From assembly GCA_034766995.1 (NCBI GenBank), contig CM068323.1:24512346-24576345 (forward strand): a stretch of 64,000 nucleotides of DNA, in the 5' to 3' direction. Position 1 is the stretch's first letter; every line of letters begins with the position of its first letter. The notes under the pieces were generated by a model, which saw only the letters and a program-made list of their open reading frames with translations, had not been told where the DNA came from and did no database searches. The position numbers and the translations under genes were made by a program. The stretch is from Acanthacorydalis orientalis (taxonomy: Eukaryota; Arthropoda; Insecta; Megaloptera; Corydalidae). Positions 1-14,076 of the stretch are shown here, in pieces.

Positions 1-32
1 AAAACTCTTTAGAAAGTTTTAAACTATTACTT

Positions 33-36
<4 letters not shown>

Positions 37-79
<43 letters not shown>
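37..79. repeat. (TA)n microsatellite, 43 bp
   Basis: Uninterrupted TA run. Confidence 0.97.
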
Positions 80-81
<2 letters not shown>

Positions 82-249
82 CATTAAACGTTTAATTTAT
101 TGCTTCATTTAATGAATAACATGCTTTCATACATTTGTAAGAGCCCATATATGAATCCTTATAAGGTATAATTCATAAATTGAGCTTAACAAGTTAAATG
201 CTGTTATTTATATAGTTATTAATAAGCGGTTTAAAAAAATCGTAAAGCA

Positions 250-250
<1 letters not shown>

Positions 251-312
<62 letters not shown>
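251..312. repeat. (TA)n microsatellite, 62 bp
   Basis: Uninterrupted TA run followed by a few CA units. Confidence 0.97.
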
Positions 313-321
<9 letters not shown>

Positions 322-1029
322 GATCTATTTTGGGATATTCGAGTAGCGACCAGTTAAGCGTTCTACCGACATCTTAAGCCACCGAAACAATCGTTTTCGT
401 AATGTGAATTGCTTTTTTCCACATGTTTCTCTGAATGTCGTTATTCATATAAAAGAAAAGACCATGATTTACGAACTCTGTTCTTATATCGCATTTGCTT
501 CATATATCTTGAGAATATTGGGTAAATACACACGTGTGAAATATTGTTCTGTTCGAGAAAGTTTTTTTTTATGAAGTGTGTTCGTTTCTGTTTTTACTGT
601 GAGAGATCATTTTATTGGAGAGACGAATTTAAATAGTTTTTTTTAATGTGGATTCTGTTTCGATCGATAACGTCGCGTTTCATAATACTTAATGTTCACG
701 GAATGAATGAATTTAACGTGTGCTTTTTTTTTAAAAAAAATATAGATATGTTTTATTTGTCGATGATAATCTATGAGGTTGCTTACGAACTAACAGTTTT
801 GTGTGCAGGCGTAGGTCGTAGTTCAAAGTAATATTCTTTACAAAATTATGTAATCTGAGTGGAAGATAAAAGTAGAAAGTCGTTTTAAATTTCCTCAAGT
901 CATTTTTTTCGAGTGATGTACTTACACAGTATCCACAACTATTTGAAATATTAAATAGATGCCTATAGGAATTGGAATGAATACTACACGAACTACATGA
1001 TTGAAATTTATATTTACATATGCATGCAT

Positions 1030-1039
1030 ACACACACAG

Positions 1040-1079
<40 letters not shown>
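1030..1079. repeat. Compound (CA)n-(TA)n microsatellite
   Basis: CA run with one GA interruption passing into TA. It produces spurious cysteine/valine and tyrosine/isoleucine frames on both strands. Confidence 0.95.
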
Positions 1080-3090
1080 TTATATGCACACACATATACA
1101 CCAAATTGTTATTAAAATGTTACATTTTAATACAAGAATAAATTCCATATCTGTTCGTGAAATATGTCTGTTGTATAAACTCTACGCATGAATATAGGTA
1201 GAACGCACTGCGTCCCTACTCAAGTTGTAACTGACACCTCGAACGAGCGCCCATGCGAGGTGGTATGAGACTTAACGTGGTATGAAGCCCAGCGAGGTGG
1301 TATTATAAGCGAAACCAGTAAAACAAAAGGAAACGAACGAGATACGACAACGGAATAACATCATTCTTCATAATTGTGTTTGTCTATACTAATTAACAGG
1401 AATATTTATTCATTGCTTGCCTATAGCCTTTAAGATAATTGAATCGTTTTTACTGAACTTTGAAAAGAGTGTTGCTAACATATAATAGTCGCACAATTAT
1501 CTATGTTATTTTTTTTTTAATATTCCTAATCTGATCTGAATCCAAACTGATTTAAACGAATATTACAGTGATATTCATTTTAAACATTCGTACAAAATGT
1601 CTGTATTATTTAAATCACTTAAACATCTTTTAATTAATTAACCAGCATGGAATTTTCATAAAGATGTGATAATATTTCTGTTCGATTTAAAATAACTAAC
1701 AATGAAAACGTAAATGAGCCAAAGTAAACATTCGAATGATTATAAAAGTATTCTAGAAGTCTTATTTACTTTCGAAAACTAAATATTTAGAAAACAAACA
1801 GATTTATGAACGAACGTAACACTTTGTGGCGTTTTTTGATGTCGTTTGTGATCGAAATGAAAAAATAATAAATAATGTCACACTTCATAAACCGTTCGTT
1901 TCGTATCGACGTGTCTTTTCTGTATATTTATTTTTCCCAGGTGTTTATCCTATCGACAAATACACTTTGACTTTTCGGATATCATAATGATTTTCAAAGA
2001 AGCATCGGAATATTGATATAAGTGTTATGTGTGCAGTGTGATAATCGTTATCGATTGAGTTTAACAACATGGGGGTAAGAATAAATTTTAAAGAATAAGC
2101 CGTTTCGTGAAATATTCACGACCGATCCTCATTTTATTCATCGATATATCGTTTTCGAACACACCTAGTTATATGTTTTGTAAGGATGTGCAGTACAAGA
2201 TCAGGTAGTTTCGATATTTATTGCCGATCAATGAAACAGATGTGCTTCTCGGATTGAGATACACATCGTGGGACATGGAGGTATTCCTCGTGAGTACGTC
2301 ATAGATAAAATAATGTAATATTTGATTTTAGATAAAATTAATTATGTCCACTAATTTCGGACGATACATTCTATAACCATACTCACTCTCAGATTATTAT
2401 TTCTGTTTATTTGATATAAAAAGTTTATTTAATATTCTGAACAGTGCTTGGAAAGAATCATTGGTAATCATTTATATTATATGTTATGACATTATCAATC
2501 ATTCTATATATTGATTCTGATATTTAAATAGAAAAAAATAGGTGATTGGATAGAGATATATCGCATTACTTTATCCATTCACCACTATACTTTGATTCAA
2601 ATATCAAAATCAGTATATTTTATAATTATTGAATGTATACTTCAACAATTTTAAAATGAATACACAATAGTTTCAGTGATTTTGTTTTAAGAACTCTGAA
2701 CATTTATTCAGTATAAAAAAATAATAGTACAAAAGTAAATATTTATATTAAAGAGTAAAACAGGAATATATGATAGGAAACAGGCCGTAAATGTAAAAAA
2801 TCGGAAAGAAAAACATTAGAAAGGTGTGTGTGTTCTATTGATATATCGATTTGAAATTTTGAATAGGCAAGTGAAAAACTCGATATAAAAATAATACAAA
2901 CTATCATCTATTGTCTTTCAGATTAATATTGTATAAATTGTGTACGTCAAACTTGCTTGATAATAGCCTTAAGCTTGATTTGATAACATGTGTCGAAGTA
3001 CTACCCACATTCATCGAATGGGTTGTCTTGAATTTGTCAATAAATTATAATATGGCTTTTGGGTTTAAAAGGTTATCGATCCGCTTGCAA

Positions 3091-3148
3091 ATATACATAT
3101 ATCTATATCTATTTATCTATCTAACTATATCTCTATCTATCTATCTAT

Positions 3149-3196
<48 letters not shown>
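3091..3196. repeat. Compound (TCTA)n-(TA)n microsatellite
   Basis: Imperfect TCTA/ATCT units lead into a TA run from about 3151. Confidence 0.93.
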
Positions 3197-3712
3197 CATG
3201 TACATATAATAAATTATAATCGGAGATGATTCTAATATTTTTTCTATTACCTGGTACTTGTCAATTTATCTCAGTGAAGAGAAGTGACTGAACCGTATTT
3301 AATAAATTCTAAGAAACGAACTCAACTGATTTATGACTCTGTAACAGCGACAGGAAATTAAATCGGAATATAGGAATGTATAGTCGCGGTGGAAACGCGA
3401 ATCGACGAACGGGTTAACAGGAAAGAGAAATCGAAACTACAGTCGACAATCGAAACACACGTTAAGATATGCACATCGGGAAGATTACATATATATATAT
3501 ATACACCGTGAGAGGGGCGTGCGATGAACTGAAAATATACATTTCCCGGCGGACATTTGTCGAATTTGTCGCGCGAAACTTATTCAGTAAATTCCAATTT
3601 AACTTTGTGCGAACGCGCGCCACACGATACGACCGGATACACAAAATATATATATCCGTGTATATATTTCTCCTGGAGCGATGGCGGTTGAATTTTTTCC
3701 AAGTGTCTCTTC

Positions 3713-3715
<3 letters not shown>

Positions 3716-3754
<39 letters not shown>
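3716..3754. repeat. (TA)n microsatellite, 39 bp
   Basis: TA run at the edge of the 3360-3715 GC-richer patch. Confidence 0.96.
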
Positions 3755-3758
<4 letters not shown>

Positions 3759-5144
3759 TACCTGCATGAATAAGCTATAATAATCCTCAATATAAAAAAT
3801 AATAATTTAAATAAATTAGAACGAGTAATTAGTATTAGTAAAATAAAAGTAATTTGCAAAGTAGACGAGAAGACGATGAACTAAGTTCACACGTTAAGAA
3901 GGTCGGAATTATTGAATAAGAAAACGGATAGATGTGTCGTATATATTCACTGAACATTTTTTGGAGAATTAAAGTCTATATAAAAGATTATCAGGAAATA
4001 TCTAAAATGCATTTATCTTATCTTTAGAGCTGAAAAGTAGATTAGAGAATGAAAAAATACTGTTGGGTTCAATATTTAAATAACAATAAAGACGGAGATA
4101 TGGACGTAGACAAACAGAAATGTTTATCTACTAGTAATATAAGTTGAAATAGAGTTGAATTGGAGAACAGAGAAGCGATGAAAATCTTACACAACAAATA
4201 TAAAGTTGATATAAAAAAATATCAGGATTATTGTCGAAGAATCAAATCGAAAGACATTTAAGTGATGGCACATTTAAGATATGATCGGAGTGATTTACTA
4301 TTTGCAGGTGAATCTTGTTTTTTATGTTTCTGATAATAAATACACGAACGGTAAAAAAGTGAGAACAGGTTGAAATCCTTACTGTTAATTGTCACAGAAA
4401 ATTTATTGTGATGAACCTTTTACTTCTAAGAGTTTCAACCATTAAGTCTGCTTTACTGAAAATCTAAACTCAGAATAATGATAAAATACTATCTGTATGG
4501 TTTGTTGTAGTACTCATGTTGTTTGGAGTACAGAATCGAAGCTGAGTTTTAGAAGATAACTAGCTAAAACACTAAAGCATCATCTGTCTTACTTTTAAAG
4601 TTAAAAATTTAATACAAACGATGGAATAGCCTGATCAGTAACTGTGTTGTAATCCGATAGAAAATCTTTAGTCGACAGTTTTAGATATCAGTAAACCCGA
4701 ATAAGCTGGGTGATATTTTACAGAACTTCAGTTAATTTCTGAACTTAATATAATACTGAATGAAAATAGAGAGAACTCGAAGAAATTGCAAAAAAAAATA
4801 AAATAAAAAAATGTATAAATTAGAAGTATTTCAGTTATTTATAGTACCATAGACTCATATAATTTGCATGCATATATTTCCTCTGAAATGTACAAACAAG
4901 TATACAATTAAGCTTAAAGTGAATGTATGAATATTTTAAGATATCGTTTAATTTCTATTTTATTTTAATAAATAGATACAAGTACATTCAGATACAAATA
5001 TTGTATAAAACTACTAAATATTTTGCAGAAACTGTATCCAGAAATGAAATCGTACAATTATTCAAATTAAAACCGTGAAATTAAACGCCGCTTAAACATA
5101 ATTTTATTCATATTTACACAAGACAAAACAAACAATAACCAAAA

Positions 5145-5148
<4 letters not shown>

Positions 5149-5203
<55 letters not shown>
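5149..5203. repeat. (TA)n microsatellite, 55 bp
   Basis: Uninterrupted TA run. Confidence 0.96.
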
Positions 5204-5206
<3 letters not shown>

Positions 5207-6339
5207 AAACAACACGTTTGAATAATGAATCGTGACAAGACATACGAATCGTGCATAGTAAAACTATTAAAGAACTGCTGTACATTCGACTATTAATTTT
5301 TTAAAAATTTATTACCATATATCTATGTCGCTTGTAATTACGACGACCGATAAATGTTTTCGTGTAAGACATAGTTCGTCGCACACACTACTCACCCACA
5401 CTCATCCGACGCCGCGTGTCTTGAATGCAATATTAGACAGCGACAGAACCGTGCGTCGTCTTAACAGAGCTAATTAAAAATACGGCTTCCATCTGTCATT
5501 GTACAAGTGCAACGTTGTATCTTGTTTCGTCGGGTGTAACTGACCTCCTCCTCCTCTTCTCTGTATATATTTACGTGTACCTAATCTACCTTTTAACGAT
5601 TTAGTCCGTGCAATGCACCTACTGATCATGTGTCTGCTTGGTCTTAAATATGACTCATCCATTACTTTTATAAGTTTTAAAGTATTTGGTTTCTGATAGG
5701 AAAAAACGTGTGGTCCGTGGGGTAAGGACGATTAATTTATGAAGGTGTCGGTACAGATTATAAAAAAATATAAGAAAAACTAATGAAAATTTTCAGGTAC
5801 TTCACATACAACTCAGACACTTTGAATATAACGATTGAATTCATTTTTTTGTAAACTTGCCAGATGTTAATTCATTTATAAAAGTACATTTAGCCAGATT
5901 GCTTAATTCTGATCCCGTTGATACGTTCTCCTGGTATTGCTTGTCTAATATACTCTTGAAAATCTCCGAATATATAAGAATATCCATTAAATGAACAAAT
6001 ACAAATAGAGATGCGATATTTTGTGTCAAAATTATAAATCACACCTCATCTTAAACAATTATAAATGAACATAAATCAGATTTAAAACCAGTCTCTAATC
6101 TTAAATGGCACACGTGCCGAAACTGGTAGTGAAGAACAGACACTCACATGATCAAAAAAGGCAAAACTACTGGGTAATGCTAAATTATAATTTGAAAATG
6201 AATTTATATATTTTTTTTAAAAAATTACACCTTTTAAATACAAATTCAATAGATGAATTTATATTTCTTTAACTGAGATTTCTTTTTGTAATTTGTAACA
6301 TATTTTTTCCATTTTCATTTATATTTGATTTAAATTAGT

Positions 6340-6343
<4 letters not shown>

Positions 6344-6378
<35 letters not shown>
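6344..6378. repeat. (TA)n microsatellite, 35 bp
   Basis: Uninterrupted TA run. Confidence 0.95.
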
Positions 6379-6381
<3 letters not shown>

Positions 6382-7959
6382 TGTAAATATGTGCAGTTAC
6401 ATCAGTTGTTGTTTGTGTTAATCAACTTGTAACGGTAAACTATGTATAGTGTTTCAAAGGGAAATGGTGAAATAAATTTGTTTACAGTCTGCCATTAGTC
6501 AGTACAATTATTTTTAATTATGCATCGGCCAGTAAAACATTATGCCATAAAACAGTGTTCGCATGAACAGCATAAAAGCATACCGCATGGAAAAAAACTC
6601 TGACATAATATTTCAACCAAAAATACATGTTGAATCATCGTACAATTCGTGACTTATTTCAGTTTTAGTGCCGAATGTAGTTACTTGCAATAAAAATATG
6701 TTAAGTATGTATTAAATTCTATCGCACAATTTTTTTCTGATCGAAAATGTTCAATAATTGATTATTGATTATTGTGATTGTAATTTATAAGCATTTTTGA
6801 AGACGGTGACGTTACCACCATCACCATTCTCATAAAGAATAATATTCAGTGTTTAACATTCAGTTATTTGTCTGTCTGTATTATCTAATGTATAACTGAT
6901 TTGGTATTAGATTAAATATGGTTTATTAGAGCATGAAAAAAATTAATTTACAAAAGTTTATCTTAATAATATCTTTATTTTCATAAAATCTTTTTAAGAC
7001 TATTGTAGAGCTTTAAGTGCATCGTATTAAACGGTCTCTACATAGATTATTTTCTTAGTAAAGTCAGTTATTCCTCAATTGTTCATTCCTAATGACCGAC
7101 TTCCACTCTTTGTTACCTGACCACTAATTATGATTAAAAGCGGCTCAACTGTCCATACAGCTGACATATTGCTTGTAAAAATAAATTGATCATTAAAGTG
7201 GATATTTCAGTGCATAAAAACTGAAACTACTTACAATAATTGAGAATAACAGAACGACATTTTAAAGGTTTAAGATTATTAAACATTTAAAATAAGTATG
7301 AAAATTATGAAAACATATAAGAACACAATTTGATAATTTTAATAAAGTATATTCACTTTTATATGTTTGATATTTAAGTATTGATTAAACAGATGCTGTG
7401 TATGTAATGCATAGGAAAAAAATAATTACTTTTATATTTTTTAAAGGGTTATTAATACGAGATGCAGTAGTTGAGTTGAGTTATCCTGAGCAGCAAAATT
7501 AATATTATTTCGGGTTGATGCACGCATTATATATGTATTTTATATATAACAGTGTACATTTTTAAGTATATATGATAGGATCTATTAATTTTAACGATAT
7601 ATCCGTTTTTCGTATCACCATCCATCCAACATTAAGAATAGGAAAGAATTTAGAAAAATAGTATATTAATTTATAAGAAGACATTACAAAATGTATACCA
7701 ATTTGTACGCGGAATGTTAATTTGTATAAAGAATGTATTTTTGAAATTCATATTTATTTTGAATTGTTCTCTATTTAAATGTGATTTTAGCTTACAGCTC
7801 TAAAATAATTACTATGCTATTGTTAAATATTTATACATTATGTGTGAAAGTTCTGAACTGTTCATTTATTTTCTAGTTTTTTTTGTAATATCATTCACAT
7901 TTAGTCAGTAGTGTCTAATTTATGTATGTGAATCTATAAGATTTAAAATAACTAGACAG

Positions 7960-7966
<7 letters not shown>

Positions 7967-8007
<41 letters not shown>

Positions 8008-8012
8008 ATGTA
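7967..8012. repeat. (TA)n-(TG)n microsatellite
   Basis: TA run passing into TG/TATG units. Confidence 0.93.
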
Positions 8013-8580
8013 TGTATAGTGTATTCGTTTGCATAGATATTTTTTATCTACCCGTTGTAAAATACTTATACCGAACATGTGCATTTATTTACACGACTTG
8101 CACATTGTACAACGCAGCGCTATCAATCAGGTGACAAACGAACGATTTATCGTTTCCTGTCAAAGCTCATTCATTCGAAATAAATTCATTTATACGATGA
8201 TGACATTAATAACAGTGGTTTGACGAAAGTAACATTGTTTGACGGAGTGCATTGCCGGGTCGGTCACGAGCTATGCGGTCCAATTTGTTTATCCATTCCG
8301 ATATTCGATTGAAATCGCTTCACAAATCATAAAGGTTACAATGGAATCGAATTGTGAAACGTACAGATTAAAAATAAACAAATGTTGACACGGTGTGTGC
8401 CGATATACGCCACAACCTCTAATTCAGTTTAGATATTATCCGTATAGTCACGTCACTGATATTTATGATTTTTTAATATCTGTGATTTATTTTAACAGGT
8501 GCGCATACAGAAGGTATTGATTTATATTATCATGAATTGTTTATGTTTTGAGATTATACGAAGTCAAAGAAAGAAACCGT

Positions 8581-8586
<6 letters not shown>

Positions 8587-8631
<45 letters not shown>
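8587..8631. repeat. (TA)n microsatellite, 45 bp
   Basis: Uninterrupted TA run. Confidence 0.96.
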
Positions 8632-8635
<4 letters not shown>

Positions 8636-9032
8636 TGTGCGTGTGTGTAATTCTAAAACATTTTTGATTACATTTGATAACAAATTTCAACCTAGCATTG
8701 TGTTACTCTCATATGTACACATATTTACACACATTTTGCTTCAGGTTGGTTTTGTGTTTGTACAATATTTGATTCGTTGTGGAAAGTCTCACTGCATTTT
8801 GATTGGTTTCGAGCAAAATTGAAGCAGGTCTTGTTTACTTAAATACGTCTTACAAAATATAATCGAAACTTTGTATTGAATATCGTTAAATTTTCATGTA
8901 CAACACATACATATAAAGAAAATACATTTTTTGTTGAAAAAATATAATCATCTGTGTTAATAATATCGGCATTCGTCTTTGCAGTCGCAGTCCTCTAAGA
9001 ATCCACGCATTCCTCTTTAAGAACATCAGGTT

Positions 9033-10013
9033 GTCGGATAAATTTTTGGGAGTCTCTTAATTTTACCACTAGCGGCCCCCAGTTTGGTTAATCCGCACAT
9101 ATTAATACTTTTTTCAAGTCTTTCTGTTCATAAAAGATAGGAACGTGGTAAAAAAACGAAAATCGATTTCTAAAAATTTTTCGGCTAAATTTCAAGGGGT
9201 ATACCTTAACGTTTTTTTTGACTAAAAATCGAAAGTCTGAAAACTGAACTTTTTTCTGTGCAGATCGAATCTAATAGACATAACAAATAGGTTTCATGGG
9301 AAAAATGAAACTTGGGATAAGAATTGTGCGATATTTTAATCGATATTCAATTTTATGTTCAGTTCTAAGCTTATCTCGCCTACAAAAAAATATTTTCAAG
9401 GAATTTAAAATTGGTTTAATACTTGTTTTGAGTCTTTGTGTTTATTAAAGATCGGGTATGAGATAAAAAATGAAAATTGATTTCTAAAAAGGCTTGGGAT
9501 AAGAATTATGCGAAATTTGATCGATATTCAATTTTATGTTCAGTTCCAAACATATTTTGACCAAAAAAATACTTTCTAGGGGTTTAAAATTGGTTTAATG
9601 CTTGTTTTACGTCTTTTTGTTCATAAAAGAACAGATTGATGGCAAAAAAATGAAAATTAATTCCTACAAATTTTTCGGCTAAATTTCAAGGGGTATACCT
9701 TGACGTTTTTTTCGAGCAAAAATCGAAAGTCTAAAAACTGAACTTTTTTCTGTATAGATCGAATCTAATAGACATAACAAATAGGTTTCATGTGAAAATC
9801 GAAGCTTGGGATAAGAATTATGCGATATTTCAATCGATATTCAATTTTATGTTCAGTCCTAAGCTTATTACGACCACAAAAAATACTTTATAAGGGTTAA
9901 AAATTAGTTTAATGCTTGTTTCACTCTTTTATATTCACAATAGATCGGATTCGTGATAAAAAAAAAAACGAAAATCGATTTCTAAAAATTTTTCGGCTGA
10001 AATCCAAGCAGTG
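9033..10013 (+). repeat. Dispersed tandem repeat array, period about 313 bp, with a distinct flank
   Basis: A ~65-bp flank (9033-9098) is followed by recurring blocks containing TCGGCTAAATTTCAAGGGG, CGAATCTAATAGACATAACA and CTTGGGATAAGAATT. Equivalent points fall at 9119, 9432, 9611 and 9924, spacings of 313, 179 and 313 bp. The middle unit therefore has an internal deletion of about 134 bp. An inverted copy lies at 18415-19100. Confidence 0.8.
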
Positions 10014-10311
10014 AGATGTTAAAAAATCAATTAACAATCTAGAATCCACTCTTGGGCCATTATTTCAGTGTAAGAATTTACACCGAAAATATATATATTC
10101 ACATCAGACAATATTAATATCTGCATGTTTGAGAATTTGGTCTTACAACTGCCGTTTGTGTATGTGTGTGTGTGAACGCGTGTGAAAATCACATATGTTA
10201 AATGTAGTTCAGGTTCAAAACATTCTTGCACCTGTACGTATTAAAATTGTAAATTGTTGATCTACAAATGTTCTAGTTATGTAACATTGTAAAGTAAATA
10301 ATTATCATATA

Positions 10312-10314
<3 letters not shown>

Positions 10315-10358
<44 letters not shown>
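10315..10358. repeat. (TA)n microsatellite, 44 bp
   Basis: TA run flanked by ATGC on both sides. Confidence 0.96.
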
Positions 10359-10363
<5 letters not shown>

Positions 10364-10379
10364 TAAATATGATGTGTAG

Positions 10380-10740
10380 AATGTTGTATGACTGCAATGA
10401 AATGAAACGAACGCCGCACACACATGTAAATATTAATAAAAAACACGATGTCATCATAAATCGAACCGAGAATGAGCACGATGCAGACAGAAAAGGCAGA
10501 CTGACTGAAACGTAACATTGTTCGAATAATAACAGACAATACGCTTGTGTACAGGTAAAACGGTGCAAGTGACCGACTGTCAGGTGGTTCGCTCATGTCG
10601 TTTATCATTTTCACGTCCGGTCGAGATGTCGAGACCTCCCCGATTTACGACAGCATTAATATCCGAGCAAAACAGTTTATCGTGCGAAATGATTCATATT
10701 GTCACCGACTCGACTGACAGTGCACTTACAATTTAAATAA
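10380..10740. other. GC-richer island beside a (TA)n tract
   Basis: About 360 bp of mixed-composition DNA stands out from its AT-rich flanks and starts about 20 bp after a (TA)n tract. Frames of 60-110 codons cross it on both strands but show no family features. It may be a regulatory element upstream of gukh. Confidence 0.25.
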
Positions 10741-12055
10741 TGTCGTACATGTCGTCCAGATAAATGTGTATGTGTGTACATAAAATATTTTTGTAGATAC
10801 TGATACGTCTTACTTTTGTAAATGTACTGATCTTTTTTTCAAAATATCCAATTGAATTATAATACCATACTTGTCTTCATAATTTAATACTAGAACAATC
10901 TATTCTCATCTGAGGCTTAATAACTTAGTAAGGTGGTGGACATTTATTTTTTTTTTGTTCAATCATTGTAAAGTATTGTTTTTTTTTTAATAAGAACAGT
11001 TCTAATAATTAAATTATGAAATAAGTAAAGCGAAAGATCAAGTTCGATCAAAAATTTACTTCCTGCTCCAAGATACCAACCTCAACTGAGGTTCAATATA
11101 TTGTGTGTTTGCAAGTTTTTGCAACAATAAAAGTGTAAAGTCTCATGTGTATAAGTTTACAAATTTTCACCTGACATTTGTTTCACAGCGGTTTGTCTAT
11201 TCTCTACAAAATGGTATTCGAGAATCTATAAAGACTTATACAAATATGAGTGATTTAATAGATGAAAGATAAAAAGTTGTTTAAAGAAGCAGGAAGTAAA
11301 ATCGATGTGAAAAATGAGTATAAATTTCTAAAGAAATGTTATCAAATAGAATTTTGTGTATTTAACAAAAAAAAAAAAACAACAAGCGTTATTTAAGTGT
11401 GTTTAACATGTTCGTACGTTAGAGAAAACATAAATAAGATCGAATCTTGTTACAAATCTATACTACGTTTTCAAATCAAGTAATATACACGCCATAAAAA
11501 CAGACATTGATCTATTGTATATTTCAAATCGAATTTACACTGTACTGATGATAAACACATTGCTCTAAAATACATATTTTTTATATAAAAAGATGGATAC
11601 ACATCGTATAATACATATCTGATTGAATTTTGTAGTCACTTGTGTGCCCGTAATAGTTCAGAACGTACGTCTGTATTTTTAGCTTATCTACAGTATAGGT
11701 GTACACATAAGAGTTCGATGCCTACATAGAAATATATATGTACGCCGGTCAAAATGAACTTTACCAGAGTTATAATACCCGTCCGCCCACGGCACCGCAC
11801 CCCGTGCATCGGACGCGTAATAAAAAATCGAGTCATCGTTGCGCTTCAAGAATTTCACGCCACGAGATCGTCAAATTCCACACAGAACATGTATTAATGA
11901 GGTTGAACACTACAACAAAACTCCATATATTCTACTGACACTTTAAAGTGCCAGCTGGTTCAGTGAATCTTTAAAAGAATAACAGTGAATTCAGAATAGC
12001 AGGAGTGTGTAAAGAAAACGGATGTTTAACGTATAATCGAAGTAATATTATAGGA
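10741..12055. other. No gene seen
   Basis: This is AT-rich sequence with a small GC-richer patch at about 11740-11900. Its 66-codon plus-strand frame has no recognisable motif and no good splice context. Confidence 0.5.
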
Positions 12056-12680
12056 CAGTGTTTCTCAACATTTTTCCGACCGTGGCACCCCTGTCCACCT
12101 GGTAGAAAGGTAGCTATTTAAATGTTTTGTTTGTAAATAGAACATGTTTTATTATAATATTTATAATTCATACAGAATACAATAATTCAAAAAATCTATA
12201 CTTTAAGTGTTTCTCGATTGATGTGACACTTTTACTGTGATGAATAACCAAAGATCAGTTCTGTCCATTATGTTAAGGTGATTTCGCGTTAGGATAATTC
12301 ACACGACTGAAACCTGATTCTGCCAAGTATCAAGTAGGAAATGCCATCAAAAAAACAATTTTGCTTTATTACAAAGCTGCGAAAACATTTCAGATATTGT
12401 CCTCTTGATCCAAAAACGGTATTTTTCTTGACTGAAAGTTATTTTGGCTGCTACATTGCTATGAGCGGTTCTTAAATTCTATCGATGGTCACTTATTTCT
12501 TCAATTCACTTCTCTGTTCCTTTTTTTTCTATTCTCGGTCACTTCTCTGTTTTCTTCATTTCTCATTTATCTTTATGGCGGCCTAACCTTGTGCCATGGC
12601 CCCACTTTTACATGATTTTCATTCGGGGTCCTCTTGGAATATCCTCGGAGAGTCATATGGTCTCAGGTTGAGTACCCCTG
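12056..12680. mobile_element. hAT-type MITE with 8-bp target duplication
   Basis: The left end begins CAGTGTTTCTCAAC and the right end, read inward, begins CAGGGGTACTCAAC. This is the CAG...CTCAAC terminal pattern of hAT elements. The 8 bp outside each end are TTATAGGA (left) and TTATAGAT (right), an aged target-site duplication matching at the first six positions. At 625 bp with no transposase frame it is a non-autonomous copy. Confidence 0.7.
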
Positions 12681-14038
12681 TTATAGATAATGTAGGTAAG
12701 ATTAATAGGTATCTATTACATTTGAGATTAGAAAATATATAGTTAAACGTATAAGAAATAACTGGATTTAAAGAAAAAGTAGGATTTTTTTCTAATATGT
12801 TTAACTTCAATAATTCTTTCAATATTTCTTTAGCGTTAAGAACGTTAAGTTTATTTTCGATAAGTTGTATATTTGGGGATAAATTTGATACTTATCTTTG
12901 TTCCGTTCTAAAAAAATAGAATACCTACGATTATCCAATAAAAAAAATTCTAAAGAAGAATCAGATTTGTTCCTTTTCATTTATCCATGAAACAAATTTG
13001 TCATAAGAGTGTTCGTGCTTAGATAAATGCGAACTAACGTGTTAAAAATATCTATAGCACAATTAAATAGTAAAAAAACCATAAATACTTTTTGTTGTTG
13101 TTTTTTTTTTGTTAAATCTTTGATATATTGTAAACAGACAGCGTTTTTATTATATACTAAATCCATTGAAATTGAAACGTATCAAACAGTTCTTGAATCA
13201 TATTTTAATATCATTCTATTTTTATTCTGTATCTTTAAAAAGTTCAAGAGTTGAATGTAGATAACTGTAATTTCAAACATTATTTGACTGTGCTAGAATC
13301 TCAACTATATTTTTTAAATAAAACGTCATCAAACATAACATACTCCTTTAGTGTATTTAAATCATTATTAGATTACTTTTATTTTTTATATTAAAAAAAT
13401 AACCGACTATAATTGAGATGCGTTTACAATCAAGAACATTAATCATGTTGTACACAGTTTATTACCGGATAACTGTCATGTTTTATACAAATATATTCAT
13501 CAGTAGATAGTTTTGATAATACTTAAAAATAATGTACGATCATAATTCTTTGTACTATCATTTAATTTCATAACTTACCATTTACTCTTCACAAAACACA
13601 CTTTTTTTCCTAGTCAAAGTGATCGTCGAAAGTTTATAAACATTATCTATACATTAACAGCATTATTTACTAATCTGTGTATCGAATCGTGAAATTATTT
13701 AAAATATATTGACATAAAAATATAATAATTTATAAAAACAGTACACATTTATGGATTATTGTAAAAAAAATATTAATTGTATAGTTTTATAAACAGGTAG
13801 GTTTTTTTTATCAAAATGTATTCAAATATATCTTAAATAGACTCTCAGTCGAATGTAACAGATTTTTTGTATTTGTAAATTCTTCATTATACTTTCTACT
13901 CATTTAATATCCATTGGAAAAAGGAGTCATGCTTAATTTTGTTTCCATTATTCCATTATTAGATTTATAAAAAATAAATATAATTATTGTTAAAAATTAT
14001 ATATAAAGGTGGGTGGATATATAATATTTTTATAAGTG

Positions 14039-14076
<38 letters not shown>

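Larger units (their letters stand above)
1..9032. other. No gene seen; AT-rich DNA upstream of recognisable gukh exons
   Basis: I see (TA)n tracts and short GC-richer patches near 1200-1340, 3360-3715 and 5330-5660, but no frame that resembles a protein. Short frames in the microsatellites are artefacts. If the missing first exon of gukh lies further left, this is gukh intron. Confidence 0.6.

Noticed and set aside
2069..2080. ATGGGG followed by a GTAAGA donor as the first gukh exon
   Set aside because: It ends in phase 0 whereas the 14548 exon needs a phase-1 partner, and it adds only two residues with no support.
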